Source: Caldilineae bacterium (lineage in GTDB: Bacteria > Chloroflexota > Anaerolineae > J102). Taken from it: a stretch of 11,180 nucleotides of DNA. Each line of letters opens with the position of its first letter. Within the stretch, counting starts at the first letter, position 1. The notes beneath the pieces are model-generated. The model did no database searches. It was not told the origin of the DNA and was given only the letters and a program-made list of their open reading frames with translations. Below are positions 1 to 7,336 of this stretch, in pieces. Made by a program: the position numbers and the translations under genes. The DNA is taken from positions 1-11,180 of the forward strand of contig RFJM01000018.1 in assembly GCA_003694905.1 (NCBI GenBank). The letters run 5' to 3'.

Positions 1-2
1 AT

Positions 3-605
3 CTCTGCCACATCGGCAAGGTCGGCATCGACTCGCCCGGTGGCTGGATCGCTTTCTGCAACGAGCGGCTGGGCTACGCGTTCGTCGAACGGTTTGCCTA
101 CGACGCCCTGGCCGAATATCCCGACGACGGTGCCACCGTGGAATGCTGGACCACAGGCAAAGGTACGGTCGGCAATCTCAGCTTCGAGAACAGCCCCATC
201 TACCACATGGAGACGGAGGTTTTGAGTCCGCTATTCGATTTCCGTCCCGGCCAGCACCACGGTTTCCGCATCGAATGGGGCGCGTGCAGACTGCCTTCGC
301 GCGTGGTCGATGTGCAGCCAGGTGGATGTTCGGCGCGGCGCCTGAAGACACTGCGCCGGGGAAATGGCCTGGCAGTAGAGGGCCTCTTCGGCGTGTTCGA
401 TTACGCTCAGCTCTACCTGCTGGCCCGGAATGCTGCAGGCGACGAAGTGGCACGTGTGGCGCTGGGTCCGGCGACCCCCCTCGAGCCCGTCGAGCTCGAG
501 ACCCGATTGGACGTTCCCGATTCCACGGCATCGGTCGAGCTGCTGGCAGTGGCAGTAGCAGACGGCCAAGAGCGCCTGGTGGCCCGCGCGCAGGCAAATG
601 GATGA
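3..605 (+). CDS. DUF4380-like protein, C-terminal part (5' end outside window)
   Basis: The frame is open from the first bases and stops at TGA 603-605, giving about 200 residues of a longer protein. GTG at 138 is only an internal codon, because family-like sequence (HIGKVGIDSPGGWIAFCNE, then FVERF and EYPDDGATVECWT) lies upstream of it. The patterns YPDxGATVExWT, ExEVLSPL and FRPGQ are what I associate with DUF4380, proteins of a galactose-mutarotase-like fold found in polysaccharide-degrading bacteria; the biochemical role is not established. The last 110 or so residues are less conserved in appearance and may be a small beta-sandwich domain. It ends 78 nt before the methyltransferase gene and may belong to the same carbohydrate locus. 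The coding call is secure; the family name comes from recalled motifs and is moderate. Confidence 0.7.
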   Translation, partial: LCHIGKVGIDSPGGWIAFCNERLGYAFVERFAYDALAEYPDDGATVECWTTGKGTVGNLSFENSPIYHMETEVLSPLFDFRPGQHHGFRIEWGACRLPSRVVDVQPGGCSARRLKTLRRGNGLAVEGLFGVFDYAQLYLLARNAAGDEVARVALGPATPLEPVELETRLDVPDSTASVELLAVAVADGQERLVARAQANG

Positions 606-624
606 TCTCTGCGCAGACACCTGC

Positions 625-639
625 ATTGTCCAGGACAAT
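625..639. promoter_or_regulatory. Perfect 15-nt palindrome, candidate operator upstream of the cluster
   Basis: ATTGTCC-A-GGACAAT is a perfect inverted repeat with a one-base centre, located 45 nt before the start codon of the first methyltransferase gene and just after the DUF4380-like gene. Its size and position fit a dimeric repressor or activator site. I see no good -35/-10 pair beside it (TTTATT at 658-663 is a weak -10 candidate), and no run of T follows, so a terminator is unlikely. The function is inferred. Confidence 0.35.
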
Positions 640-683
640 TCGTACCGGTGCCGCGCGTTTATTGAGAAAACACGGAGGCAACC

Positions 684-1832
684 ATGAACTCACGCGAACG
701 AGTGCAAACTGCGCTCAACCACAAAGAACCCGATCGCGTCCCCTTTGACCTGGGTGGCACGCCGATGTCGGGTATGCACAAAATTGCTTACAAGAATCTG
801 CGGGCCTATTTGGGTCTGCCGGAAGTCGAGATTCGTGTCGTCGACAGTATTCAGCAACTGGCGGCTATCGACGAAGACGTGGCCGAGATCCTCAAGATCG
901 ACATCCACAATGTGGCACCCCGCTCCTCGGCCAAGTACAACCTCGAGTACCGGGATGAAGGCGACTACACGGCCTACACCGACGAATGGGGTATCGGCTG
1001 GCGCAGTCCCAAGAAAGGCGGGCTGTACTACGACATGTACTACTGGCCCCTGGCCCAGTACGATTCACCGGAAGAGATCGAGGCCAACTACACCTGGCCC
1101 GATGCCGGCGACCCCGCCCGTTTCCAGGGCTTGCGGCAGAAGGCCCTCAAGACCATCGAGGAGGGCAAGGCCGTGGTGGTGGGCTCGCTATGCGCGGGCG
1201 TGTCGGAGATGCACGCCTGGACACGCGGCTTCGAGAAGTACTTCACCGACTTCTACCTGCATCCTGATGTGGCCGAGTACATCATGGACAAGGTGGTGGA
1301 ACTGAAGATGATCTACTGGGAGAACGTCTTGCGAGAAGTCGGAGATCTGGCCGATGTGGTTATCGAGGCCGACGATTTGGCCGGGCAAAAGAACCTCTTC
1401 TTCTCGAAAGAGATGTACAGGAAGTACATCAAACCCCGCCACACAAAGCTCTTTGCGTTCATCAAGGCACGCACCAATGCCAAGCTGTTCTATCATTGCG
1501 ATGGAGCGCTGGTACCCATCCTTTGGGATCTGATCGAGTCGGGCATCGACATCCTCAATCCCCTGCAGAAGAGTGCAGCAGGCATCGATTATGCCGCCAT
1601 CAAGAAGGAATACGGCGACTACATCACCTTCTGGGGCGCGGGCATCGATACCCAGCGCATATTCGACCAGGGCACACCCGAGGAGGTGCGGGAGGACACC
1701 CGCCGCAACATCGAGATCATGGCACCAGGTGGAGGCTTTGTGTGTACCACCATCCACAACACGCAGGCCACCGTACCGCCCGAGAACTACATGGCCTTCT
1801 GGGAGACGCTGCAGGAATACGGCGTTTACTAG
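684..1832 (+). CDS. Uroporphyrinogen decarboxylase-like (UroD/MtaA superfamily) methyltransferase
   Basis: This 382-residue protein has the UroD/MtaA/CmuA layout: N-terminal MNSRERVQTALNHKEPDRVP, acidic-pocket motif VVIEADDLAGQKNLFFS (about 226-241) followed by YRKYIKP, core motif LFYHCDGALVP with H271 and C272, GIDILNPLQ (287-295), and C-terminal GGGFVCTTIHNTQATVPPEN. Such proteins outside haem synthesis are usually cobalamin-dependent methyltransferases rather than decarboxylases. By hand alignment with the second UroD-like protein, H358 occupies the position of its third zinc ligand C312, so a Cys/His metal site is possible. The start is supported by GGAGG at 674-678. A corrinoid protein three genes downstream is a plausible partner, with this enzyme as the substrate-specific component. 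The methyl donor cannot be read from sequence. Confidence 0.88.
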   Translation: MNSRERVQTALNHKEPDRVPFDLGGTPMSGMHKIAYKNLRAYLGLPEVEIRVVDSIQQLAAIDEDVAEILKIDIHNVAPRSSAKYNLEYRDEGDYTAYTDEWGIGWRSPKKGGLYYDMYYWPLAQYDSPEEIEANYTWPDAGDPARFQGLRQKALKTIEEGKAVVVGSLCAGVSEMHAWTRGFEKYFTDFYLHPDVAEYIMDKVVELKMIYWENVLREVGDLADVVIEADDLAGQKNLFFSKEMYRKYIKPRHTKLFAFIKARTNAKLFYHCDGALVPILWDLIESGIDILNPLQKSAAGIDYAAIKKEYGDYITFWGAGIDTQRIFDQGTPEEVREDTRRNIEIMAPGGGFVCTTIHNTQATVPPENYMAFWETLQEYGVY

Positions 1833-1857
1833 AACAGGGTCAGGAGGTTGACACACC

Positions 1858-2832
1858 ATGCAACAGCTCTTCGACGGCGTCTACATGCTTGAAGGCGAGG
1901 TAGGAGGCCGGCCTTTGCAACTGGTCTATCTCCGGGGCGACTCCGCCTCCATCTTGCTGGATACCGGCTGTGCGCGCGATCCCGTGCAGTTCATCATCCC
2001 CCAGATGCAGGAGGCGGGTGGCACCCCGACCGATCTCACCTGGATCATCAACACGCATTGCGATCTGGACCACACCGGCGGCAATCATCTGATGAAACAG
2101 TACGCGCCGCAGGCGATCCTGGCCTGCGGCGACGCCGACCGCCCGGCATGCATGGGTCCACAGGCGCTATTCCAGCTGCGCTACGACGCCTATCGCGGCG
2201 ATCATCAGATCTACTATGACGAGGAGACACGCCGCTGGATTCTGGACCAGAGCGGGCAGGACCAGCCCATCGAGGCCACCTTCGTAGGAGGCGAGCATCT
2301 CCTGCTCGGTTCTGACTGGGTGGTAGAGGTCGTGGCGCTGCCGGGCCATTCCCACGGTCACCTGGGTATCCTGGATCGCAAGAACCGGGCGCTCTATGCC
2401 GGCGATGCCATCCACGGACGGGTCTACCTGGGTTTCGACGGCAAGGAAAAGCTGCCGCCTACCTACCTGCACGTGGACGAATATCTGGCCACCATCCGGC
2501 TGGTGGAACATCTGCCCATCGACACCTTCGTGGGCTGTCACTGGCCGGTGATGCGGGGCGAAGAGATTGCGCGTTTCTGCGCCGAGTCCCGCCAGTTCGT
2601 CGAGCAGGCCGAGAGCATGCTCCTCGAATACCTGGCGGAACCACACACACTGCGAGAGGCCTGTCTGGCCCTGGGACCCCGGCTGGGTGATTGGCCTCAT
2701 GGCCCTCTGGATCTGGAGCTGGTGTTCGCGCTCAACGGCCACCTGCAGAGACTCCTGCAGCGCGGGTTGATCGAGACCGGCCTTCACCAGGAACACCCCC
2801 GTATCCTCAGCTACGTTCGACGAGAGGCGTGA
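1858..2832 (+). CDS. Metallo-beta-lactamase-fold hydrolase with C-terminal helical domain
   Basis: This 324-residue cytoplasmic protein shows the complete MBL metal-site series: H67-C-D69-L-D71-H72 followed by TGGN, a histidine in LPGHSHGH (164-168), D183 in YAGDAIHG and H228 in GCHWP. The second histidine of the usual HxHxDH is Asp, a variant also found in other MBL groups such as ComEC. Residues 240-324 form a helical extension that may be winged-helix-like, as in other hydrolytic MBL proteins. Substrates of the fold range from thioesters and lactones to phosphodiesters. Position immediately before a sugar-acid dehydratase suggests lactone or ester hydrolysis, but this is inferred from context. 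AGGAGG at 1842-1847 supports the start. The gene begins 25 nt after the methyltransferase gene and ends one base before the next start, so it is clearly in an operon. Confidence 0.9.
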   Translation: MQQLFDGVYMLEGEVGGRPLQLVYLRGDSASILLDTGCARDPVQFIIPQMQEAGGTPTDLTWIINTHCDLDHTGGNHLMKQYAPQAILACGDADRPACMGPQALFQLRYDAYRGDHQIYYDEETRRWILDQSGQDQPIEATFVGGEHLLLGSDWVVEVVALPGHSHGHLGILDRKNRALYAGDAIHGRVYLGFDGKEKLPPTYLHVDEYLATIRLVEHLPIDTFVGCHWPVMRGEEIARFCAESRQFVEQAESMLLEYLAEPHTLREACLALGPRLGDWPHGPLDLELVFALNGHLQRLLQRGLIETGLHQEHPRILSYVRREA

Positions 2833-2833
2833 G

Positions 2834-4021
2834 ATGTGTGCTATGAAGATCACGGCCGTCAAGACCGTCGTCGTCAACGCGGAGATGCGGAACTGGGTGT
2901 TCGTCAAGGTAGAGACGAGCGAGCCGGGTCTCTACGGGTGGGGAGAGGCGACGCTGGAGTGGAAAACCCGCGCGGTGGTGGGCGCGGTAGAAGACCTGGC
3001 ACCGATGATCATCGGCGAGAATCCCGAACGCATCGAATTCCTCTTCCAGAAGATGTACCGCCAGTCGTTCTGGCGCATGGGGGTCATCGGCATGTCGGCC
3101 ATCTCGGGGATCGAACAGGCGCTGTGGGACATCCGCGGTAAGGTGTTGGGCCAGCCCGTTTACAAGCTGCTGGGAGGTGCAGTGCGGGATAAGGTGCGCA
3201 TGTACACCCATCTTGGTGGCGGGGATATGCGTGCGGTCTACGAATCCCAGCGGAGCAACGATCCCCAGGTATTCGTCGAGCGGGCACTGGCCGTGCAGGA
3301 GAAGGGCTATAAGGCCGTAAAGGTACTGATCACGCCGCCGACGGAGAGTCTGAATCCCATCGCGGCCTATGACTATGCCGAGAGGACCATGGCGTATTTG
3401 CGCGAGGCCGTGGGGGACGAGATGGACATCATGGTCGACTGTCACGGCCGTCACTCGCCCGCCAATGCCCTGGAATTCTGCTACGTGCTGGCGCCTTATC
3501 GCCCCTACTTCGTGGAAGAGCCCATCCCCCCCGAGAACGTCGACGCCCTGGCCGAGCTACGCAAGCGCAGTCCCGTACCCATCGCCACCGGAGAACGCGT
3601 GGTCACGCGCTTCGGCTATCGGCCTATCTTCGAAAAGCAGGCCTGCCATGTCATTCAGCCTGATCTATGTCATTGCGGAGGGCTATGGGAAGCAAAGAAA
3701 ATAGCAGCAATGGCCGAGACCTACTACATGGGCGTGGCTCCTCACAACCCCTTGGGGCCGGTCGCCAATGCCGTCGCCCTCCACTTTGCCCTCAGTACAC
3801 CCAATTTCTTGATCCAGGAGGATATGCTCGAGGATGTCCCCTGGCGCTGGGACGTCGTGCGCTCCTCGCTCGAGACTCGCGATGGCTACTGGCTGATCTG
3901 CGACGAGCCGGGCCTGGGGATCGACGTCGACGAAGACGCGGCCAGGCGGCATCCCTTCCAACAAGAGGTCATTCATTCAACCACCGTTCGCGCCCACGAT
4001 GGCGCCATCCTTGATTGGTAA
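2834..4021 (+). CDS. MR/MLE enolase-superfamily sugar-acid dehydratase, DgoD-like
   Basis: The 395-residue product has an N-terminal capping domain (about 1-125) and a barrel with the enolase-superfamily magnesium ligands D202 (VDCHGR), E228 (FVEEP) and E254 (ATGER). H204 in the DxHGR motif, D277 (IQPD) and H304 (APHNPLGP) match the general acid/base residues of D-galactonate dehydratase DgoD. Such enzymes dehydrate aldonates to 2-keto-3-deoxy acids. The exact aldonate cannot be read here, so I give no symbol. The start lies one base after the hydrolase stop (TGA-g-ATG) with GAGAGG at 2822-2827; an in-frame ATG at 2843 is the alternative and would remove three residues. The tight spacing indicates translational coupling with the hydrolase. 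Confidence 0.9.
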   Translation: MCAMKITAVKTVVVNAEMRNWVFVKVETSEPGLYGWGEATLEWKTRAVVGAVEDLAPMIIGENPERIEFLFQKMYRQSFWRMGVIGMSAISGIEQALWDIRGKVLGQPVYKLLGGAVRDKVRMYTHLGGGDMRAVYESQRSNDPQVFVERALAVQEKGYKAVKVLITPPTESLNPIAAYDYAERTMAYLREAVGDEMDIMVDCHGRHSPANALEFCYVLAPYRPYFVEEPIPPENVDALAELRKRSPVPIATGERVVTRFGYRPIFEKQACHVIQPDLCHCGGLWEAKKIAAMAETYYMGVAPHNPLGPVANAVALHFALSTPNFLIQEDMLEDVPWRWDVVRSSLETRDGYWLICDEPGLGIDVDEDAARRHPFQQEVIHSTTVRAHDGAILDW

Positions 4022-4127
4022 GCTATGGAGCGACCGCCTGCAGGAGCAGCTGTGCTCTGAGCATACTCTTTCCAGACCGTCAATTCCCGTTGTCACATCC
4101 ATGTTCAAAACTCAAGGAGATCAAAAC

Positions 4128-4766
4128 ATGAGCCTCGAAGCGATCTACGATGCCATCCTTAACGGCAATGCACCGGCAGCCAAGGCTGAAACCCAGGCCG
4201 AACTGGATGCCGGCACCCCTGCCGAGACCATTCTCAACCAGGCGTGTATTCCGGCTATGACCGAAGTGGGCCGGCTGTTCGAAATCGGCGAGAAATTCGT
4301 GCCCGAGATGCTGATCGCGGCCCGCGCCATGAACGCGGCCATGGAACTGCTCAAGCCCTTGCTGGTGGAAGCCGGCGTAGAGCAGATCGGAACCGTCGTT
4401 ATCGGCACGGTGGCGGGCGACCTGCACGACATCGGCAAGAACCTGGTGGCCATGATGATGGAGGGTGCCGGCTTCCGCATCATCGATCTGGGTACCGACG
4501 TGGCACCTTCTCGCTTCGTGGATACGGTAAAAGCCGAGAAACCCGACATCGTGGCCATGTCTGCCCTGTTGACCACGACCACAAAGTCCATCATCTCCAC
4601 CATCGAGGCCCTGGAGGAAGCGGGGGTACGCGACCAGGTCAAAGTGATGGTCGGCGGCGCGCCCGTCACCCAGGACTTCGCGGACAAAGTGGGCGCGGAT
4701 GGCTTCGCGCCAGACGCCGGCAGCGCAGCACGCAAGGCCAAGGCGCTGCTGGGGCTGGCTGCGTAG
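4128..4766 (+). CDS. Corrinoid (cobalamin)-binding protein of a methyltransferase system
   Basis: This is a 212-residue, two-domain corrinoid protein of the MtaC/MtbC/MtvC type. Residues 1-85 form the helical cap domain (AETQAELDAGTPAETILN, FVPEMLIAARAMNAAM). Residues 86-212 form the B12-binding Rossmann domain, with the signature GDLHDIGKN (97-105) whose H100 is the lower axial cobalt ligand, SALLTTTT (145-152) and VGGAPV (175-180). It shuttles a methyl group between a substrate-specific methyltransferase and an acceptor methyltransferase; length is typical. The start is ATG 4128, with AAGGAGA at 4114-4120; upstream in-frame codons back to 3999 do not look like the family and overlap the preceding gene. 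The 106-nt gap before it could carry its own transcription signal. Candidate partners are the two UroD-like proteins in this window. No reductive activator is seen. Confidence 0.95.
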   Translation: MSLEAIYDAILNGNAPAAKAETQAELDAGTPAETILNQACIPAMTEVGRLFEIGEKFVPEMLIAARAMNAAMELLKPLLVEAGVEQIGTVVIGTVAGDLHDIGKNLVAMMMEGAGFRIIDLGTDVAPSRFVDTVKAEKPDIVAMSALLTTTTKSIISTIEALEEAGVRDQVKVMVGGAPVTQDFADKVGADGFAPDAGSAARKAKALLGLAA

Positions 4767-4788
4767 GGCCGCGTCGCGGGCCCTTTGT
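4766..4788 (+). terminator. Weak hairpin terminator or attenuator after the corrinoid gene
   Basis: GGGCC (4766-4770) pairs with GGCCC (4779-4783), with further GCG/CGC pairing possible inside the loop, followed by only TTTGT. It starts at the last base of the stop codon. The short T-run suggests partial termination, which would leave more corrinoid-protein message than downstream message. Inferred. Confidence 0.4.
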
Positions 4789-4931
4789 CACCCCTGATCC
4801 TTGCGCCACAGGCAAACGCCGGAGTCATCGCTACGGGAGGCCATATCTGCGCGATGGCTCCGGCGCTTCCAGATTCCCTTTCCGATCCCCACACTTCTCT
4901 CCACACCACACATCTGCAAAAGGAGTTGCCC

Positions 4932-4985
4932 GTGAGCAACCGGCCTGAACCGATTCGGCCATGCCGGCAGGGAGGCGCGCCATGA
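4932..4985 (+). CDS. Possible 17-residue leader peptide coupled to the second MR/MLE gene
   Basis: GTG 4932 follows a near-ideal ribosome binding site, AAAAGGAG at 4918-4925, with a 6-nt gap. The frame encodes VSNRPEPIRPCRQGGAP and stops at TGA 4983-4985, overlapping the ATG of the next gene in the arrangement ATGA. Such overlap usually reflects translational coupling. The peptide has three prolines and three arginines but no run of a single amino acid as in classical attenuators. It could also be chance, since the second MR/MLE gene has its own GGAGG. I recognise no family. Confidence 0.35.
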   Translation: MSNRPEPIRPCRQGGAP

Positions 4986-6184
4986 AGATCACCGCCATCG
5001 AAAGCCTGCAGTGGCCGGACCATCCTCGTCTCCTCTTTGTTCGCGTTCATACCGATGCGGGCGTCGTGGGCATTGGCGAAACCGTAGAAAAGGTGGCGGG
5101 CACCCGAGGCGCACTCCACGGGATAATCGCGCCCCTGGTCCTGGGGCAGGACCCGCGAGACATCGAGGGACTGTGGCGCTTCGTGCTGGACAATCTCATG
5201 TACCACGGCTATAGCGGAGCTGAACTGCGTGCCCTGTCGGCCGTGGAGATCGCCTTGTGGGACATCGTGGGCCGCTTTTATCAGGTACCGCTATATCAGC
5301 TCCTGGGCGGCAAGACGCGCGAGCAAATCCCCACCTACAACACCTGTATCAGCTTCGGGTCGGTGCGGGATTATGAGATGTGGCGTCATGGTGAGGCTGC
5401 CGCGCTGGCCCGCAGCCTGCTGCAAGACGGCATCCGGGCCATGAAGATCTGGCCGTTCGATACTTACAGCGAACGTTCCCGCGGGCAATACATCAGCCCA
5501 TCCGAAATCGAACAGGCCCTCATCCCCATCCGCCAGATCCGCGACGCGGTCGGCTCCGACATGGAGATCGGCATCGAATGCCACTTTCGTTGGAACCGCG
5601 CCATGGCCGAGCGCATCATCCGCACCCTGGAACCCTACGACATCCTCTTCGTCGAGGACCCCATGCCCGCGGTGCATCTGGAGGAGATCCGCCTACTCTC
5701 GCAGCGAAGCAGCATTCCCATCGTAGGCTCCGAGACCCTCATGACCCGCTGGCAGGTGCGCGAGTGGCTGGAGAAGCACGTTACCCCTATCCTTATGACC
5801 GACCCGCTCTGGAGCGGCGGCCTGGCAGAGACCCGACGGATGGCAGCCCTGGCCGATACCTACGGCGTGCCCCTGGTGCTCCATAACCTGGCAGGCCCCG
5901 TGGCCCATGCTGTGGCCATGCACCTGGGCGCCCACATCCACAATCTCTTCTTTGTCGAGTCCTCTCGCGCGCTCTATCGTACCACCTACGACGTCCTCAC
6001 CGACTATGCGCCTCGGCCCGAAGACGGGTTCTTTGTTCCGCCCGAAGGGCCCGGTCTCGGCCTCGACTTCAGGCCCGAGGCCCTGGCCGACCCCCATCTC
6101 CGCCGGCAGGTGTCGGAGGGAGAAGGTAAGGCCGTCGGTCGCCGCGCCATGGGGGATCACTGGGAGCGGGAGGACATCCGCTGA
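4982..6184 (+). CDS. Second MR/MLE enolase-superfamily enzyme, probable sugar-acid dehydratase
   Basis: The 400-residue product has the capping domain (1-120) and a barrel with LHNLAGPVAH (300-309; H301 the likely catalytic base), MTDPLWSGG (D274), FVEDP (E225) and VGSET (E251). The first metal-ligand position is Glu (E199 in GIECHF) where most relatives, including the other MR/MLE protein here, have Asp. H201 follows in the DxH-like position. K155 lies in MKIWPFD. The start at 4982 is chosen because MKITAIES matches the MKITAVK start of its paralogue and GGAGG lies at 4971-4975; an upstream in-frame ATG at 4961 is less likely. Sequence is well diverged from the DgoD-like protein, so a different substrate is likely, possibly a racemisation or dehydration of another sugar acid. 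The tail (about 372-400) is charged and variable. Confidence 0.9.
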   Translation: MKITAIESLQWPDHPRLLFVRVHTDAGVVGIGETVEKVAGTRGALHGIIAPLVLGQDPRDIEGLWRFVLDNLMYHGYSGAELRALSAVEIALWDIVGRFYQVPLYQLLGGKTREQIPTYNTCISFGSVRDYEMWRHGEAAALARSLLQDGIRAMKIWPFDTYSERSRGQYISPSEIEQALIPIRQIRDAVGSDMEIGIECHFRWNRAMAERIIRTLEPYDILFVEDPMPAVHLEEIRLLSQRSSIPIVGSETLMTRWQVREWLEKHVTPILMTDPLWSGGLAETRRMAALADTYGVPLVLHNLAGPVAHAVAMHLGAHIHNLFFVESSRALYRTTYDVLTDYAPRPEDGFFVPPEGPGLGLDFRPEALADPHLRRQVSEGEGKAVGRRAMGDHWEREDIR

Positions 6185-6495
6185 ATGCTACGGCCTGCTT
6201 GCTCCGCCCCCCACCGTTATGCGGCTGCCGGCCGGGCGCGTGGCGATACCTTGCGTTCGTGGTGCATCCCCATCACCGGAACCCAGGCGCTCCGCCGTCG
6301 ACACAGCCTCGGACGCGGTGTTGCTCAAAGGCGGTGGCATTGGTACACTCCCCAAGGCTGTCACACTCGCCGTACGACCGCTGCAACCGCTGCGTTCCGG
6401 TCCGATCGGCGACCCGTCTCGAACAACCGGCTGTCTGCCGTAGGGCAGGCACCCATCTAACCCCATCATCTGCTGAATCACGAGGAGGCTGATTC
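6185..6495. other. Intergenic region of 311 nt with a weak promoter candidate
   Basis: No reading frame here looks like a protein. A possible sigma70-type promoter is TTGCTC (6321-6326), 17 nt, TACACT (6344-6349), about 150 nt before the dehydrogenase gene; both boxes are imperfect. A short hairpin, CTGCC-GTAG-GGCAG, lies near 6430-6445 without a T-run. The length of the gap suggests that the dehydrogenase and second UroD-like gene may be transcribed separately from the genes upstream. Confidence 0.3.
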
Positions 6496-7278
6496 ATGGC
6501 ACGCTTGCAAGGAAAACGAGCCATCATCACAGGGGCGGCCAACGGCATCGGCCGGGGCATGGCCCTGCGCTTTGCCCGCGAGGGCGCGGCTGTGGGTGTG
6601 CTCGACCTCAAGGAGGAGGGGTGTGCTGCCGTGGTCGAAGAGATCGAGCGGGAGGGAGGAAAGGCGGTGACGTTACCTGCCGACCTGCAGTACCCAGCAC
6701 AGATCGAGGCCGCGGTACAGCGCTTCGTGGACAAGATCGGACCGCCCAACGTCCTGGTCAACAACGCCGCGATCATGATACCGGGGATGGTGCACGAGAC
6801 CAGTGTGGAGGATCTGGATCGTATCATCGCCGTGAATATGCGGGGAGCATTTCTGATGAGCGCCCGTGTCGTACCCTATATGATGGAGCAAAGGCAGGGA
6901 AGCATCATCCACATGGCCAGCATTACGGGCATAGCCGGTGCGCCCGGCACCGCCGCCTACTCCATGACGAAAGGAGCCCTCGCCGCGCTGGCGCGGGCCA
7001 TGGCCGTTGACTACGCGCCTTACGGCATCCGCGTGAACGCAGTGTCGCCGGGCACCATCGACTCTCCCATGCTGCGGGCCTGGGTCGAGAGCCAGTCCGA
7101 TCCGGCGGCCACCCGCCGCGAGTTCGAGGAGGCTTACCCCCTGGGCCGCATTGGAACCATCGAGGAAGTGGTGAACGTGTTCCTGTTCCTGGCGTCCGAT
7201 GAAGCCAGCTTCGTCACCGGCGCCAACTATGTGGTCGACGGCGGCATTACCGTGAACATCCCCCAACCCCAGGACTGA
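6496..7278 (+). CDS. Short-chain dehydrogenase/reductase (classical SDR), probable sugar dehydrogenase
   Basis: This 260-residue protein is a full-length classical SDR: dinucleotide-binding TGAANGIG (12-19), D37 at the end of the second strand (VLDL), which favours NAD(H) over NADP(H), NNAA (89-92), N114, and the catalytic S142, Y155 and K159 (YSMTK), ending in the usual YVVDGGIT. In this context it could oxidise a sugar to a lactone, or a hydroxyl freed by demethylation, but SDR substrate cannot be read from motifs. GAGGAGG at 6482-6488 supports the start. It is followed after 58 nt by the second UroD-like gene, probably as one transcript. Confidence 0.93.
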   Translation: MARLQGKRAIITGAANGIGRGMALRFAREGAAVGVLDLKEEGCAAVVEEIEREGGKAVTLPADLQYPAQIEAAVQRFVDKIGPPNVLVNNAAIMIPGMVHETSVEDLDRIIAVNMRGAFLMSARVVPYMMEQRQGSIIHMASITGIAGAPGTAAYSMTKGALAALARAMAVDYAPYGIRVNAVSPGTIDSPMLRAWVESQSDPAATRREFEEAYPLGRIGTIEEVVNVFLFLASDEASFVTGANYVVDGGITVNIPQPQD

Positions 7279-7336
7279 GTCCGGCCGCTTACCACGACGC
7301 CACCAAGAGCTGCTGACAACCGGAGGAGGAACGAGC

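Noticed and set aside
684..1832. Assignment of the first UroD-like gene as haem-biosynthetic hemE
   Set aside because: The C-terminal HN...VPPEN motif, the HCDG motif and the catabolic neighbourhood fit the methyltransferase-like branch, not HemE.
1188..1859. Minus-strand open frame of 223 residues
   Set aside because: It lies inside the first UroD-like gene and has no recognisable features.
4044..4057. Small hairpin GAGCA-GCTG-TGCTC before the corrinoid gene
   Set aside because: The stem is only five pairs with no T-run; expected by chance in this composition.
3999..4127. Longer N-terminus for the corrinoid protein
   Set aside because: The extra residues overlap the preceding dehydratase gene and do not look like the family; ATG 4128 has a good ribosome binding site.
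4785..4931. Longer 66-residue version of the leader peptide frame
   Set aside because: It lacks a good start signal at its upstream end and shows no domain; only the segment after AAAAGGAG is plausible.
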